NCBI GenBank assembly: GCA_035627675.1
Contig: DASPLH010000280.1
Location: 1 to 28,881 of the forward strand
DNA: 28,881 bases
Source of the DNA: DASPLH01 sp035627675
GTDB lineage: Bacteria > Acidobacteriota > Terriglobia > Terriglobales > Acidobacteriaceae
Direction of reading: 5' to 3'
How positions within the stretch are numbered: position 1 is the stretch's first letter; each line of letters opens with the position of its first letter. The translations under genes were made by a program, and so were the position numbers. The notes beneath the pieces are model-generated. The model made no database searches. It saw only the letters and a list, made by a program, of their open reading frames with translations, and had not been told where the DNA came from. This document shows positions 15,967 to 24,069 of the stretch, one piece after another.

Positions 15967-17073
15967 TTGAAGATCGTCATCTTCGGACTTTCCATCACGT
16001 CCTCCTGGGGCAACGGACATGCAACCACGTTCCGCGCGCTCGCGCGTGCGCTGCATCAGCGGCGTCACCGCGTCGTCTTCTTCGAGAAGAACGTCGAGTG
16101 GTACGAATCGAATCGCGATCTGCCCGAGCCGGAGTTCTGCGACCTGCGCCTGTACGAGAGCTGGAAGAGAGCCTTGCCTGCGGTCCGTCACGAACTGGCC
16201 GACGCGGACGTGGTAATGGTCGGGTCGTATTTTCCCGACGGCATCTCCGCCGTTGACGAGGTGCTTGACTCAGCCGTTCCCGTCAAGACGTTCTATGACA
16301 TCGACACGCCGATTACGATCGCGGCGTTGAGGGAGAAGCCGGCCACCGAATATCTGCGCCGCAGCCAGGTCCCGGGATTCGACGTGTACTTCAGTTTCAC
16401 CGGCGGCCCAATGCTTCGCGAGATTGAGGAGCGCTTCGGCGCGCCTCGTGCCGTGCCGCTGTATTGCAGCTTCGACCCCGAGAAGTATCACTCCTATCCC
16501 GTCACGAAACGATATGCGTGCGGGATGAGCTACATGGGAACGTACGCGCCCGACCGGCAACCAAAGCTCGAGCAGTTCCTCTTCGAATCGGCGCGTCTGC
16601 TTCCGGAAGAAAAGTTCATCGTCGCCGGGCCGCAGTACCCTCGCACCGTCAAGTGGCCGGGGAATGTGCGGCACATCAACCATCTCAACCCGCGATGGCA
16701 CCCGCACCTCTACTCGTCGTCGCGGCTCACGCTCAATGTCACGCGTCGCGACATGGTGATGGCCGGATACTCGCCCTCCGTGCGACTGTTCGAGGCCGCG
16801 GCTTGCGGGGCCACCATCGTCTCCGACAACTGGCCGGGACTCGACGCGTTCTTCACGCCCGGAGAACAGATTCTGCTGCCCACGTCGGCCGCCGACATCG
16901 TGCGTTACTTACGCGAGATCGGCGATGCCGAGCTGAAGTGCATCGGACAAAGTGCGCAAGCGCGGGTCCTCGCCGAGCACACCAGTGTCCGCCGCGCCGA
17001 GCAATTCGAGGAAGCCGTTGCCCACGCCGCGGTCAGGGCGAAGCGTAGCCACGATCGCGAAGCCGTCGTCTGA
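15967..17073 (+). CDS. CgeB-like glycosyltransferase, paralogue of the gene at 2417
   Basis: The 368-aa protein aligns end to end with the product of the gene at 2417, and both are 368 residues long. Shared blocks include KIVIFGLSITSSWGNGHAT (2-20), FYDIDTP (109-115), MSYMGTYAPDRQ, WPGNVRHINH, LYSSSRLTLNVTR and RLFEAAACG (273-281). It is a cytosolic GT-B enzyme by family. The TTG at 15967 is chosen because AGGAA lies 6 bases upstream and because the paralogue uses TTG at the same position. A much longer frame upstream overlaps the preceding gene and encodes unrelated residues. A 176-base gap follows, where an internal promoter could lie. Duplication followed by separation into two operons is the likely history. 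Confidence 0.86.
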   Translation: MKIVIFGLSITSSWGNGHATTFRALARALHQRRHRVVFFEKNVEWYESNRDLPEPEFCDLRLYESWKRALPAVRHELADADVVMVGSYFPDGISAVDEVLDSAVPVKTFYDIDTPITIAALREKPATEYLRRSQVPGFDVYFSFTGGPMLREIEERFGAPRAVPLYCSFDPEKYHSYPVTKRYACGMSYMGTYAPDRQPKLEQFLFESARLLPEEKFIVAGPQYPRTVKWPGNVRHINHLNPRWHPHLYSSSRLTLNVTRRDMVMAGYSPSVRLFEAAACGATIVSDNWPGLDAFFTPGEQILLPTSAADIVRYLREIGDAELKCIGQSAQARVLAEHTSVRRAEQFEEAVAHAAVRAKRSHDREAVV

Positions 17074-17103
17074 ACGCAACGAAACCGATGCCGCCTGCCA
17101 CAG

Positions 17104-17118
17104 CTCTCGATTCGAGAG
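17104..17118. promoter_or_regulatory. Perfect inverted repeat in the internal gap
   Basis: CTCTCGA and TCGAGAG flank a single T in the 176-base gap between two operon genes. It could be an operator or a short hairpin. A second short inverted pair (GTTGC/GCAAC, about 17167-17185) precedes the next ribosome site. No clear promoter boxes were found. Confidence 0.35.
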
Positions 17119-17249
17119 TTCAGCCGTAAACTCCGGGTCTCCGCGGCGCATCTTGCTAGGTTAAGTGTTGCTCCACGCTGGCAACGGAGTTGAGCCAATC
17201 TCCGCTGCATAGCAGTTCCTTTCTCCTGCCGGCAGCCGAGGGAGGCTCG

Positions 17250-18350
17250 TTGCGAATCGCTCTCATAGCCCCGCCCTACATCCCGGTTCCTCCCGTGAGG
17301 TACGGCGGCACGGAACTGTTCGTTGCGCAGCTCGCGCGCGGCCTCAAGGCCCTGGGCCTCGATGTCGTTGTGTATGCGTGCGGGGAATCGACCGTCAACA
17401 CGGAAGTCCGCTGGCTTTACTACAAGTCCGAGTGGCCAATCACGGGCGAGATCCATGCCGACCTGAAGGATTTGAACCATACCTCGTGGGCGCTGCGCGA
17501 CTGCTGGGAAACGGCCGACATCGTTCACCTCAATAACGCGCCAGGCCTCGCATTCGCCCGCTTCGATGGGCCGAAGTTCGTCTATACCATCCATCACCCG
17601 ATCGAGGAGCACTTGGACGACTACTACGCGCATTTCCCATCGGTTCAGTACGTCACGATCAGCCGCTATCAGCAGCAACGGGTGACAGTCCCGAACGTCC
17701 GCACGATTCATCACGGAGTCGATCTCTCGCAATATCCGCTCCAGAGGCATCCTGGGACCTACCTCAGCTTCATCGGGCGAATCGCGCCGGTGAAAGGAGT
17801 CCACGATGCCATTGCCGTCGCCAGGGCTGCGGGCATACCGCTGAAGATTGCCGGAGAAATACAGCCTCTGCACCGCGACTACTGGGAAACGGCCATCAAG
17901 CCGCACGTCGATGGAAAGTCCGTCGAGTACGTTGGCGAGGTGGATCTTGCCGCCAAGGGCGAACTTCTGGGCAACTCCATAGCGTTCCTGTTTCCGATCG
18001 CGTGGAACGAGCCATTTGGGCTGGTGCTGATCGAAGCCATGGCGTGCGGAACGCCCGTGCTGGCCTTCCCCGGAGGTTCGGTTCCGGAGATCGTCATGGA
18101 CGGCGTTTCCGGACACATCTGCCAGACCGTGGACGACATGGTCGCCCGGGCGCGCTCTCTGTCGTTCGACCGCGCACGCGTCCGCCTGCACGTGCAACAG
18201 AACTTCTCGGTTGAGCGCATGGCCAGGGATTACTGCTCGCTGTACGCGCAGGTTCTCCGTCCCGAGACGGCAGACATGCAGCTTGCCGGCGCCGCAGGGA
18301 TATCGATGCCGGGCGGCGGCGACGAATCCGATCAAACTGCGATAGCGTGA
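17250..18350 (+). CDS. Family 4 glycosyltransferase
   Basis: The 366-aa protein is a GT4-type GT-B enzyme. It begins RIALIAPPYIPVPPVRYGG (2-20), a common start for this subgroup. The donor domain contains YLSFIGRIAPVKG (171-183), and the EX7E motif is EPFGLVLIE with Glu254 and Glu262, followed by AMACGTPVLAFPGGSVPE. It has no membrane segment. I choose the TTG at 17250 because GGGAGG lies 4 bases upstream and the conserved fold begins there. An in-frame TTG at 17190 would add 20 unconserved residues and has a ribosome site with no spacer. The stop overlaps the next gene (GTGA), which ties it to the debranching-type hydrolase. Sugar specificity is unknown. Confidence 0.88.
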   Translation: MRIALIAPPYIPVPPVRYGGTELFVAQLARGLKALGLDVVVYACGESTVNTEVRWLYYKSEWPITGEIHADLKDLNHTSWALRDCWETADIVHLNNAPGLAFARFDGPKFVYTIHHPIEEHLDDYYAHFPSVQYVTISRYQQQRVTVPNVRTIHHGVDLSQYPLQRHPGTYLSFIGRIAPVKGVHDAIAVARAAGIPLKIAGEIQPLHRDYWETAIKPHVDGKSVEYVGEVDLAAKGELLGNSIAFLFPIAWNEPFGLVLIEAMACGTPVLAFPGGSVPEIVMDGVSGHICQTVDDMVARARSLSFDRARVRLHVQQNFSVERMARDYCSLYAQVLRPETADMQLAGAAGISMPGGGDESDQTAIA

Positions 18351-20560
18351 CCATGCCCGAGATGATCTCCGAAGACGCCCTCCAGCCTATCGAGTGTCCA
18401 CACCTCGAACCGCGGATCGCTCACCGCGCCACCGAGCCGCGCAAGGTCAACAACCTCACACTGATCGACGGCAAGACCTTCCTCGCGACCAGCGTCGCGG
18501 GAGACATCACGCCGCCCGGAGCCCCGGACGTCGGATTCTTTCACCAGGACACGAGGTTTCTGAGCCAGCTCGAGCTGCGCATCGACGGACATCGATCCGT
18601 AGTGCTTTCCTCGAGCACCGAAAAGACGTTCTCGTCCCAGATCGAGCTGACGACCGGCACCATCACTCTCCGCGACTCCTTTGACCTGCCCGAGAACACC
18701 GTCCACATCCGCCGCGAGCAGTTGCTGGCGTCTGACATTCTCTTCGACCGCCTGACATTCGAGAACTTCAACCTGGCGGCCATCCATTTCGTAGTCGAGC
18801 TCGTCGTCGATGCCGACTTCGTGGACGTCTTCCAGGTGCGCGGCGTGGCTCGCCCGCTCGGAGGCCAGTATTACAAGCCCGTGCAGCAGGACAGCAGCTT
18901 GACGTTCGCCTATCGCGGGCTCGACAAGGTCCTGCGGCAGACCGTGGTCGAGTTCTCTCCCCATCCCTCCAGTATCGAGGAACGCATCGCCCGATGGGAT
19001 TTGCGCCTCGAGCCCCTGAAGCGTTTCCGTCTGGAATCGACCATCACCCCGCTCGCCGAGGGAACCGCGAGCCGGTCGCGCGACTATAGTTTCTCGGCGA
19101 ACCACAAGCGCCGTCGCGATGCCTTTTCGCACTACGAGGCGTCCTCGACGGAGTTCCACAGCAGCAACGACGTATTCAACACCGCCCTGCGCACCGCGAC
19201 CGAGGATTTCAACGCGCTGCTCATCCCTGACAGCGGACAGCACGTGATAGGCGCCGGCATTCCCTGGTTCGCCACGATCTTCGGACGCGATTCGATCATC
19301 GCTGCCTACCAGACGCTCTCGCTCAATCCGCAACTGGCCAAGGACACACTCCGCGTTCTCGCGCGCCATCAATGCGACAGGATGGATGACTGGCACGACG
19401 GAGAGCCGGGCAAGATCCTGCACGAGTACCGCGAGGGCGAAATGACCCGCTGCGGCGAAGTGCCGTTCGGTCCCTACTACGGCTCGGTGGACGCAACGCC
19501 TCTGTTCCTCGTCCTCCTCGGAGAGACCTTCAATTGGACCGCCGACGAAGATCTCGTTCGCGAACTGTTGCCCAATGCCTATCGCGCGCTCGACTGGATC
19601 GACCGGTACGGCGATCTCGATGGCGACGGCTTCGTCGAATTCAAGCGACGTTCGCCCAAGGGATTGATCAACGAGGGCTGGAAGGACTCCTGGGATGCGA
19701 ATCTTCACAGCAGCGGCGAGCTGGCCGAACCGCCGATTGCTCTGGCAGAGGTGCAGGGCTACGTCTTCGACGCCAAGTACCGCATGGCGTCTCTGCTGCG
19801 CTCGTTGGGCGACTCGAACACCGCGGATCGCCTCAAGCGCGAAGCCTCGGAGCTCGCGCGGCGTTTCGATCGCAGTTTCTGGATGCCGGATCACAACTTC
19901 TACGCCATGGCGCTCGACAAGGACAAGCGCCAGCTCCAGGTCATCTCCTCGAACCCGGGACACCTGCTCTGGAGCCGCATCATCAACCGCGAGCGTGCGC
20001 GCGTGTTGACCCAGCGGCTCATGCGCGAAGACATGTTCAGCGGCTGGGGCCTGCGCACCATGTCCAGCGCTGAGCGGGTCTTCAACCCGCTCAGCTATCA
20101 CCGCGGCTCCGTGTGGCCGCATGACAATTCGCTGATCGCGCACGGCATGGCGCTCAACGAAATGCGGCCGTCGGCCATCAAGCTGCTCACCACGCTGTTC
20201 CAGGCCGCGCTGCACTTTCGCGACTACCGGCTGCCCGAGCTTTTCTGCGGCGTCACTCGCGGAGAGCACGATTCGCCCGTGCACTACCCCGTCGCATGTT
20301 CGCCGCAGGCGTGGGCCTCCGGTGCCATGTTCCTCGTGCTGGTCTCCGCCCTCGGCATACGGCCTTCCGCGCAGCGCAAGGAGCTGAACATCATCAACCC
20401 TCACCTCCCGGAATGGCTCGACTACCTCCACATTCGCAATCTGAAGGTCGGCGAGTCGCGCATCGGGCTCGACTTCAGCCGGAGGGGCGACCGCACATTC
20501 TGCAACGTCGTGGACGTCCAGGGCGACAAGCTGCTCGTCAACGTAGCGTTCCGCCGCTGA
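18347..20560 (+). CDS. Glycogen-debranching-type hydrolase (amylo-alpha-1,6-glucosidase family)
   Basis: The 737-aa protein has an N-terminal beta-sandwich of the debranching-enzyme N-terminal type (about 35-230, with NLTLIDGKTFLAT and GFFHQDTRFLSQLEL). A C-terminal alpha/alpha barrel (about 270-720) follows. Barrel motifs include FATIFGRDSIIAAYQ (near 308), WHDGEPGKILHEYREGEM (near 347), NEGWKDSWDAN with candidate catalytic Asp residues (near 443) and YHRGSVWPHDNSLIAHGM (near 584). It lacks a signal peptide and should act on an alpha-linked oligosaccharide in the cytosol. Similar proteins are annotated as amylo-alpha-1,6-glucosidases, but the true substrate in such clusters is unproven. The GTG overlaps the previous stop, and ATG 18353 is an alternative start. 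It is the last gene of the operon and may trim or recycle the product. Confidence 0.87.
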   Translation: MTMPEMISEDALQPIECPHLEPRIAHRATEPRKVNNLTLIDGKTFLATSVAGDITPPGAPDVGFFHQDTRFLSQLELRIDGHRSVVLSSSTEKTFSSQIELTTGTITLRDSFDLPENTVHIRREQLLASDILFDRLTFENFNLAAIHFVVELVVDADFVDVFQVRGVARPLGGQYYKPVQQDSSLTFAYRGLDKVLRQTVVEFSPHPSSIEERIARWDLRLEPLKRFRLESTITPLAEGTASRSRDYSFSANHKRRRDAFSHYEASSTEFHSSNDVFNTALRTATEDFNALLIPDSGQHVIGAGIPWFATIFGRDSIIAAYQTLSLNPQLAKDTLRVLARHQCDRMDDWHDGEPGKILHEYREGEMTRCGEVPFGPYYGSVDATPLFLVLLGETFNWTADEDLVRELLPNAYRALDWIDRYGDLDGDGFVEFKRRSPKGLINEGWKDSWDANLHSSGELAEPPIALAEVQGYVFDAKYRMASLLRSLGDSNTADRLKREASELARRFDRSFWMPDHNFYAMALDKDKRQLQVISSNPGHLLWSRIINRERARVLTQRLMREDMFSGWGLRTMSSAERVFNPLSYHRGSVWPHDNSLIAHGMALNEMRPSAIKLLTTLFQAALHFRDYRLPELFCGVTRGEHDSPVHYPVACSPQAWASGAMFLVLVSALGIRPSAQRKELNIINPHLPEWLDYLHIRNLKVGESRIGLDFSRRGDRTFCNVVDVQGDKLLVNVAFRR

Positions 20561-20699
20561 CCCTGGGCGCCATGCCGCTCGGTCGTGACGTCTCGCGCCG
20601 TACAGGGAACACCGGCCTGCATCGCGCACCCGTGATGCGCGTCTGTTATCTTGTTCGCAAGATGTATATGGCGGTAACCGATGCACCGTGGAGGGTGGC

Positions 20700-20978
20700 A
20701 TGGCTGATGTGAAGATCACCGTTCGACCGAACGGCCCTTATCGCGTGGAGTGTCCTGAAGGCGCGGTCGAAATCGTGGACGCAAACGGCAACAAGTACGA
20801 CCTGACCGGCAAGACCGCCTTCTCGCTCTGCCGCTGCGGAGCAAGCGTGAAGAAGCCGTTCTGCGACGGCACACATTCGAAGATCGGCTTCCAGGCCGCC
20901 GAAGCCGCCGTCGCCTCCGAACAGCAGGGCAAGCCCGTGGAGAACAACCCAAGCTCCAGCAGCCCGGCGAAGGCCTAG
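20700..20978 (+). CDS. CDGSH iron-sulfur domain protein
   Basis: The 92-aa protein contains one CDGSH-type [2Fe-2S] site with the 3-Cys/1-His set: Cys44, Cys46, Cys55 and His59 in LCRCGASVKKPFCDGTHSKI. These proteins carry redox-active clusters and are linked to iron or redox handling; the bacterial role is poorly defined. The N-terminal strand region VKITVRPNGPYRVECPEG is typical of small bacterial members, and the Ser/Pro-rich tail is probably disordered. The ATG at 20700 follows GGAGGG at 20690-20695. The gene is separated from the debranching gene by 139 bases and is probably independent of the glycan operon. Confidence 0.92.
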   Translation: MADVKITVRPNGPYRVECPEGAVEIVDANGNKYDLTGKTAFSLCRCGASVKKPFCDGTHSKIGFQAAEAAVASEQQGKPVENNPSSSSPAKA

Positions 20979-20991
20979 CGAGCTGGCAGGA

Positions 20992-21025
20992 ACAAAAAGC
21001 TGCTGCGATCCATGTCGCAGCAGCT
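20992..21025 (-). terminator. Terminator for the minus-strand VWA/ATPase operon
   Basis: A perfect 11-bp stem (AGCTGCTGCGA at 20998-21008, TCGCAGCAGCT at 21015-21025) is followed on the minus strand by TTTTTGTT. It lies 42 bases past the VWA stop. On the plus strand it is followed only by CTTCTACT, so it would act weakly for the convergent CDGSH gene. Confidence 0.85.
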
Positions 21026-21031
21026 CTTCTA

Positions 21032-21059
21032 CTGAATGCTGATGGCTGAATGCTGACGG
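21032..21059. repeat. Short tandem repeat, 14 bp twice
   Basis: CTGAATGCTGATGG at 21032-21045 is followed directly by CTGAATGCTGACGG, with one mismatch. It lies between convergent gene ends. Confidence 0.75.
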
Positions 21060-21066
21060 CCTCTGT

Positions 21067-22317
21067 TCAATGGATCGTCTTCGTCTTGCGCGCCATGTAA
21101 TCCATCAGCAGGTACTGTCCGAGCGTATACGGAGTGGTGAAGTAAGCCTTGCCGCGGCACATCTCCGTCACCTTCTGCACGAACTGCACCAGCCCGTAGT
21201 CGGACGCGAGCATGAACGTATTGATCATGATGCCCGCCCGCTTGCACTTGTTGACTTCTTCCAGCGTCTGGCTGACGACCATCGGGTCGAGTCCGAATGC
21301 GTTCTTGTAGATGCGTCCGTCTTCCAGCGTCAGCGCCGAAGGCTTTCCGTCGGTGATCATGACGATCTGCTTCATGTCCTTGCGCTGGCGTTGCAGGATG
21401 CGCTGCGCCAGCCGCAGGCCCTCGCGCGTGTTCGTGTAGTACGGACCGACCCGCACACGCGCCAGCTGCGACAGTGGCATCTCTTCGGCGGAGTCGTGAA
21501 ACAGTACCAGCGAGAGCGTGTCGCCTGGGTACTGCGTGCGAATCAGCTGCGACAGCGCCATCGCGACCTTCTTCGCCGGCGTGAAGCGGTCCTCGCCGTA
21601 GAGGATCATCGAGTGCGAACAGTCCAGCAGCAGCACCGTTGAGCACGAAGATTGGTATTCGCACTGGTGTACCTGGAGATCCTTGTACTCGATGTTCAGC
21701 GGAAGCTTCAGCCCTTCGCGCTGGATCGCCGAAGCCAGCGTTGCCGTGATGTCGAGGTTCAGCGTGTCCCCGAACTCGTACCGCTTGCTCGCCCCTGAGG
21801 CCTCTATGCCCGTTGCCGTATCGCGCGTGTCGTGTCGTCCGAAGCTCGATTTCCCCAGCGAGCCAAGCAGGTCGCGCAGCGTGCGATATCCGAGAAAGTC
21901 CAGCCCTTTGTCCGTGACCTCGAACTTCGCCCTGTTCTCGGCCTGGTTGTCGCCCACCTGCCCGCCGGTGTTGGACTGCTGTGCCGGATCATGCGGCGGA
22001 GAGACCGTGACGTAATCCTCCTTCTCCATCCGCTGGAGCACCTGCTCCACCAGTTGATCCATTCGCCCTTCCGACTGCATCTGCTGGAGCTGTTCCTGTA
22101 GCTCCTCATCGAACAGGTCGCCGTTGAGCAGGGCGTCGCGGATGGCCTCCTTCAGCGCCTCCAGCGACTGCTCGCGGTCGCCCATCTCGTAGAAGCGGGA
22201 GTACGGATTCTCAAACCCGCTCTGGAGCAGCTGGTTCGACAGCGCTTCCATGAGGTCTTCCATGCTCACTTCTTCAGCGAGTTCGGGAATGTATTTCGAG
22301 TATCGAACTCGTTTCAT
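21067..22317 (-). CDS. VWA-domain protein partnered with the AAA+ ATPase
   Basis: The 416-aa protein has a Glu/Gln-rich helical N-terminal half (about 1-110) and a C-terminal von Willebrand factor A domain (about 224-405). The metal-ion site is complete: DCSHS (Asp232, Ser234, Ser236), a Thr in YYTNTREGL (295 or 297) and ITDG (Asp323). Proteins of this layout work with MoxR/chelatase-I-like ATPases as metal-insertase or chaperone pairs. The ATG at 22317 follows GAGG at good spacing and begins 8 bases after the ATPase stop. A longer antisense-like frame extending to 23022 overlaps the ATPase gene and is not used. A terminator follows. The client protein is unknown. Confidence 0.88.
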   Translation of the reverse strand: MKRVRYSKYIPELAEEVSMEDLMEALSNQLLQSGFENPYSRFYEMGDREQSLEALKEAIRDALLNGDLFDEELQEQLQQMQSEGRMDQLVEQVLQRMEKEDYVTVSPPHDPAQQSNTGGQVGDNQAENRAKFEVTDKGLDFLGYRTLRDLLGSLGKSSFGRHDTRDTATGIEASGASKRYEFGDTLNLDITATLASAIQREGLKLPLNIEYKDLQVHQCEYQSSCSTVLLLDCSHSMILYGEDRFTPAKKVAMALSQLIRTQYPGDTLSLVLFHDSAEEMPLSQLARVRVGPYYTNTREGLRLAQRILQRQRKDMKQIVMITDGKPSALTLEDGRIYKNAFGLDPMVVSQTLEEVNKCKRAGIMINTFMLASDYGLVQFVQKVTEMCRGKAYFTTPYTLGQYLLMDYMARKTKTIH

Positions 22318-22325
22318 CGCTCGCC

Positions 22326-23834
22326 TCAGTTGAACGGCCGGCGGTTGCGCCGCCGCTGTTCCCATGGATCGTTGACGTCTTCGCGGTTGAACTCGCGCTC
22401 CGGGCGCTTCGGCTGTCTCTCGCCCGCCGTGAACAGCCGCTCTTCCGTACGGCCGATGCGCTTGTGCGCGTGCAGCCCTTCCAGGATGAATTCCGCCGCC
22501 GAAACCTGCGCCTCCGCTTTCGAAACGTCCGCCAGGTTCAGGGCATCGATCTTCTCGAGCAAACCCTGGATCGCTTGCAGCTGTTGCAGCACGTCGGCCG
22601 TGCGCGCCGTGTCGTTCATCCGGATCTCGCCGCCGAGATCGAACCACTGCACGACCTGTTTCAGGTCTCCGGTCCCGAAGTAGCGGTCGAAAGTCCGTGC
22701 GACCGCCGCGCGGATCATCTCTCGCGCGACCGCGTCGGCGCCCTTCATCTCGCCCTCGTACTCCAGCTCCAGCTTGCCCGTGATCGCCGGCATGGCGGCG
22801 TAGATGTCGGCCACGCGCGGCACCACGAAATCCGAGCTTTCGGAGATCGCCCGCCGCTCGGCGTTGGAGATTACGTTCTCCATCGCGCTGATCGGCAGAC
22901 GCTGGCTCACGCCCGAGCGCTTGTCCACCCGCTTGTCCTCGCGCGCGATGAACGCAATCTGCTCCACCAGCTCGGCGATGTACGCAGGCACCTGGAGGTT
23001 CAACCCGTCGCGCTTCGTCCACGCTTCCTGCGACGTGATCGTCATCCCTTCTTCCACCGTGGCGGGATAGTGCGTCCGAATCTCCGAACCGATGCGGTCT
23101 TTCAGCGGAGTGATGATCTTGCCGCGCGCCGTGTAGTCTTCCGGGTTGGCGCTGAAGACCAGTGCGACATCCAGCGGCAGCCGCACAGGGTAGCCCTTAA
23201 TCTGCACATCGCCTTCCTGCATGATGTTGAACAGTCCGACCTGGATTTTGCCCGCGAGGTCCGGCAGCTCGTTGATGGCGAAGATGCCCCGGTTCGCGCG
23301 CGGCAGCAGTCCGTAGTGGACCGTCAGCTCGCTTCCCAGCTCGTGTCCGGTCTTGGCCGCCTTGATCGGGTCGATGTCGCCGATCAGGTCCGCGATGGTC
23401 ACGTCGGGCGTCGCCAGTTTCTCGACATACCGGTCTTCCTGAGAGATGTACGCGATCGGGGTCTCGTCGCCCAGCTCGGCCGTCAGTTGCACACAACGGC
23501 GGCACAGCGGAGCGTACGGGTTATCGCGGATCTCGCACCCGGCCACGTACGGCATCGTCCCGTCCAGCAGGGAAGTCAGCGCGCGCAGGATGCGGCTCTT
23601 GGCCTGCCCTCGCAACCCGAGCAATATGAAGTTATGTCGCGAGAGAATTGCGTTCACGATCTGCGGAACGACCGTATCGTCGAATCCGACGATGCCGGGG
23701 AAGACCTGCTCTCCCCGCCGGAGCCGGGCGATCAGGTTGTCGCGCAACTCGTCTTTCACGCGTCGCGTCCGCAGCTTGCGTTCGTTAAACGTGCTTTTCC
23801 GGAGTTCGCCGAGCGTCCGGGGAAGGTTCGTCAC
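22326..23834 (-). CDS. MoxR/magnesium-chelatase-I-like AAA+ ATPase
   Basis: The 502-aa protein has an AAA+ core with a Walker A variant, GLRGQAKS (73-80; Ala replaces the usual last Gly), a Walker B-like GIFAINEL (183-190) and sensor-1 Asn in VFSANPEDYT (226-235). Between them is a cysteine group, Cys100, Cys111 and Cys114 (LCRRC), that could bind metal. The C-terminal half is helical and ends in a basic tail. The GTG at 23834 is chosen for its perfect GGAGG 5 bases upstream; an ATG at 23867 is possible. With the VWA gene downstream it forms an ATPase/VWA operon. No large chelatase H or CobN subunit is present, so true Mg or Co chelation is unlikely; protein remodelling is the better guess. 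Confidence 0.88.
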   Translation of the reverse strand: MTNLPRTLGELRKSTFNERKLRTRRVKDELRDNLIARLRRGEQVFPGIVGFDDTVVPQIVNAILSRHNFILLGLRGQAKSRILRALTSLLDGTMPYVAGCEIRDNPYAPLCRRCVQLTAELGDETPIAYISQEDRYVEKLATPDVTIADLIGDIDPIKAAKTGHELGSELTVHYGLLPRANRGIFAINELPDLAGKIQVGLFNIMQEGDVQIKGYPVRLPLDVALVFSANPEDYTARGKIITPLKDRIGSEIRTHYPATVEEGMTITSQEAWTKRDGLNLQVPAYIAELVEQIAFIAREDKRVDKRSGVSQRLPISAMENVISNAERRAISESSDFVVPRVADIYAAMPAITGKLELEYEGEMKGADAVAREMIRAAVARTFDRYFGTGDLKQVVQWFDLGGEIRMNDTARTADVLQQLQAIQGLLEKIDALNLADVSKAEAQVSAAEFILEGLHAHKRIGRTEERLFTAGERQPKRPEREFNREDVNDPWEQRRRNRRPFN

Positions 23835-23944
23835 TGAAACCTCCACGCCGCAGTTCGCGGCCTGCATGAGTTCGTAGATGATCGGCCCGTATGTGGCAGC
23901 CGTGTGCAGTTGGATGCGTTTAGCCGTTCAACGACGCCAAGAAC

Positions 23945-23986
23945 TTCCGCCCTGCGAAGCGACGCCGCGCAGGATTTCCGCCCTGC
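23945..23986. repeat. Short direct repeat in divergent promoter region
   Basis: TTCCGCCCTGC occurs at 23945-23955 and again at 23976-23986, 31 bases apart (about three helical turns). This is in the 235-base gap between the divergent ATPase and SDR genes. Such spacing could suit a regulator binding both genes' promoters, but this is untested. Confidence 0.4.
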
Positions 23987-24069
23987 AACTCCCGTTTGCC
24001 GTGGAGCGCCGGGGTGAACCCGTGAGCGGCATGCTTGACTTTTGCCTCGGCGGAAAATACAAGCCTCAC

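Noticed and set aside
18332..20719. Long minus-strand open frame of 795 codons opposite the debranching-type gene
   Set aside because: It is antisense to a clearly conserved enzyme, has no recognisable motif, and long antisense frames are expected at this GC content. The same holds for 16905-18335, 26620-28029 and 22464-23837.
21067..23834. True magnesium or cobalt chelatase operon
   Set aside because: There is no BchH/CobN-type large subunit and no tetrapyrrole gene nearby, so the ATPase/VWA pair is more likely a MoxR-type chaperone.
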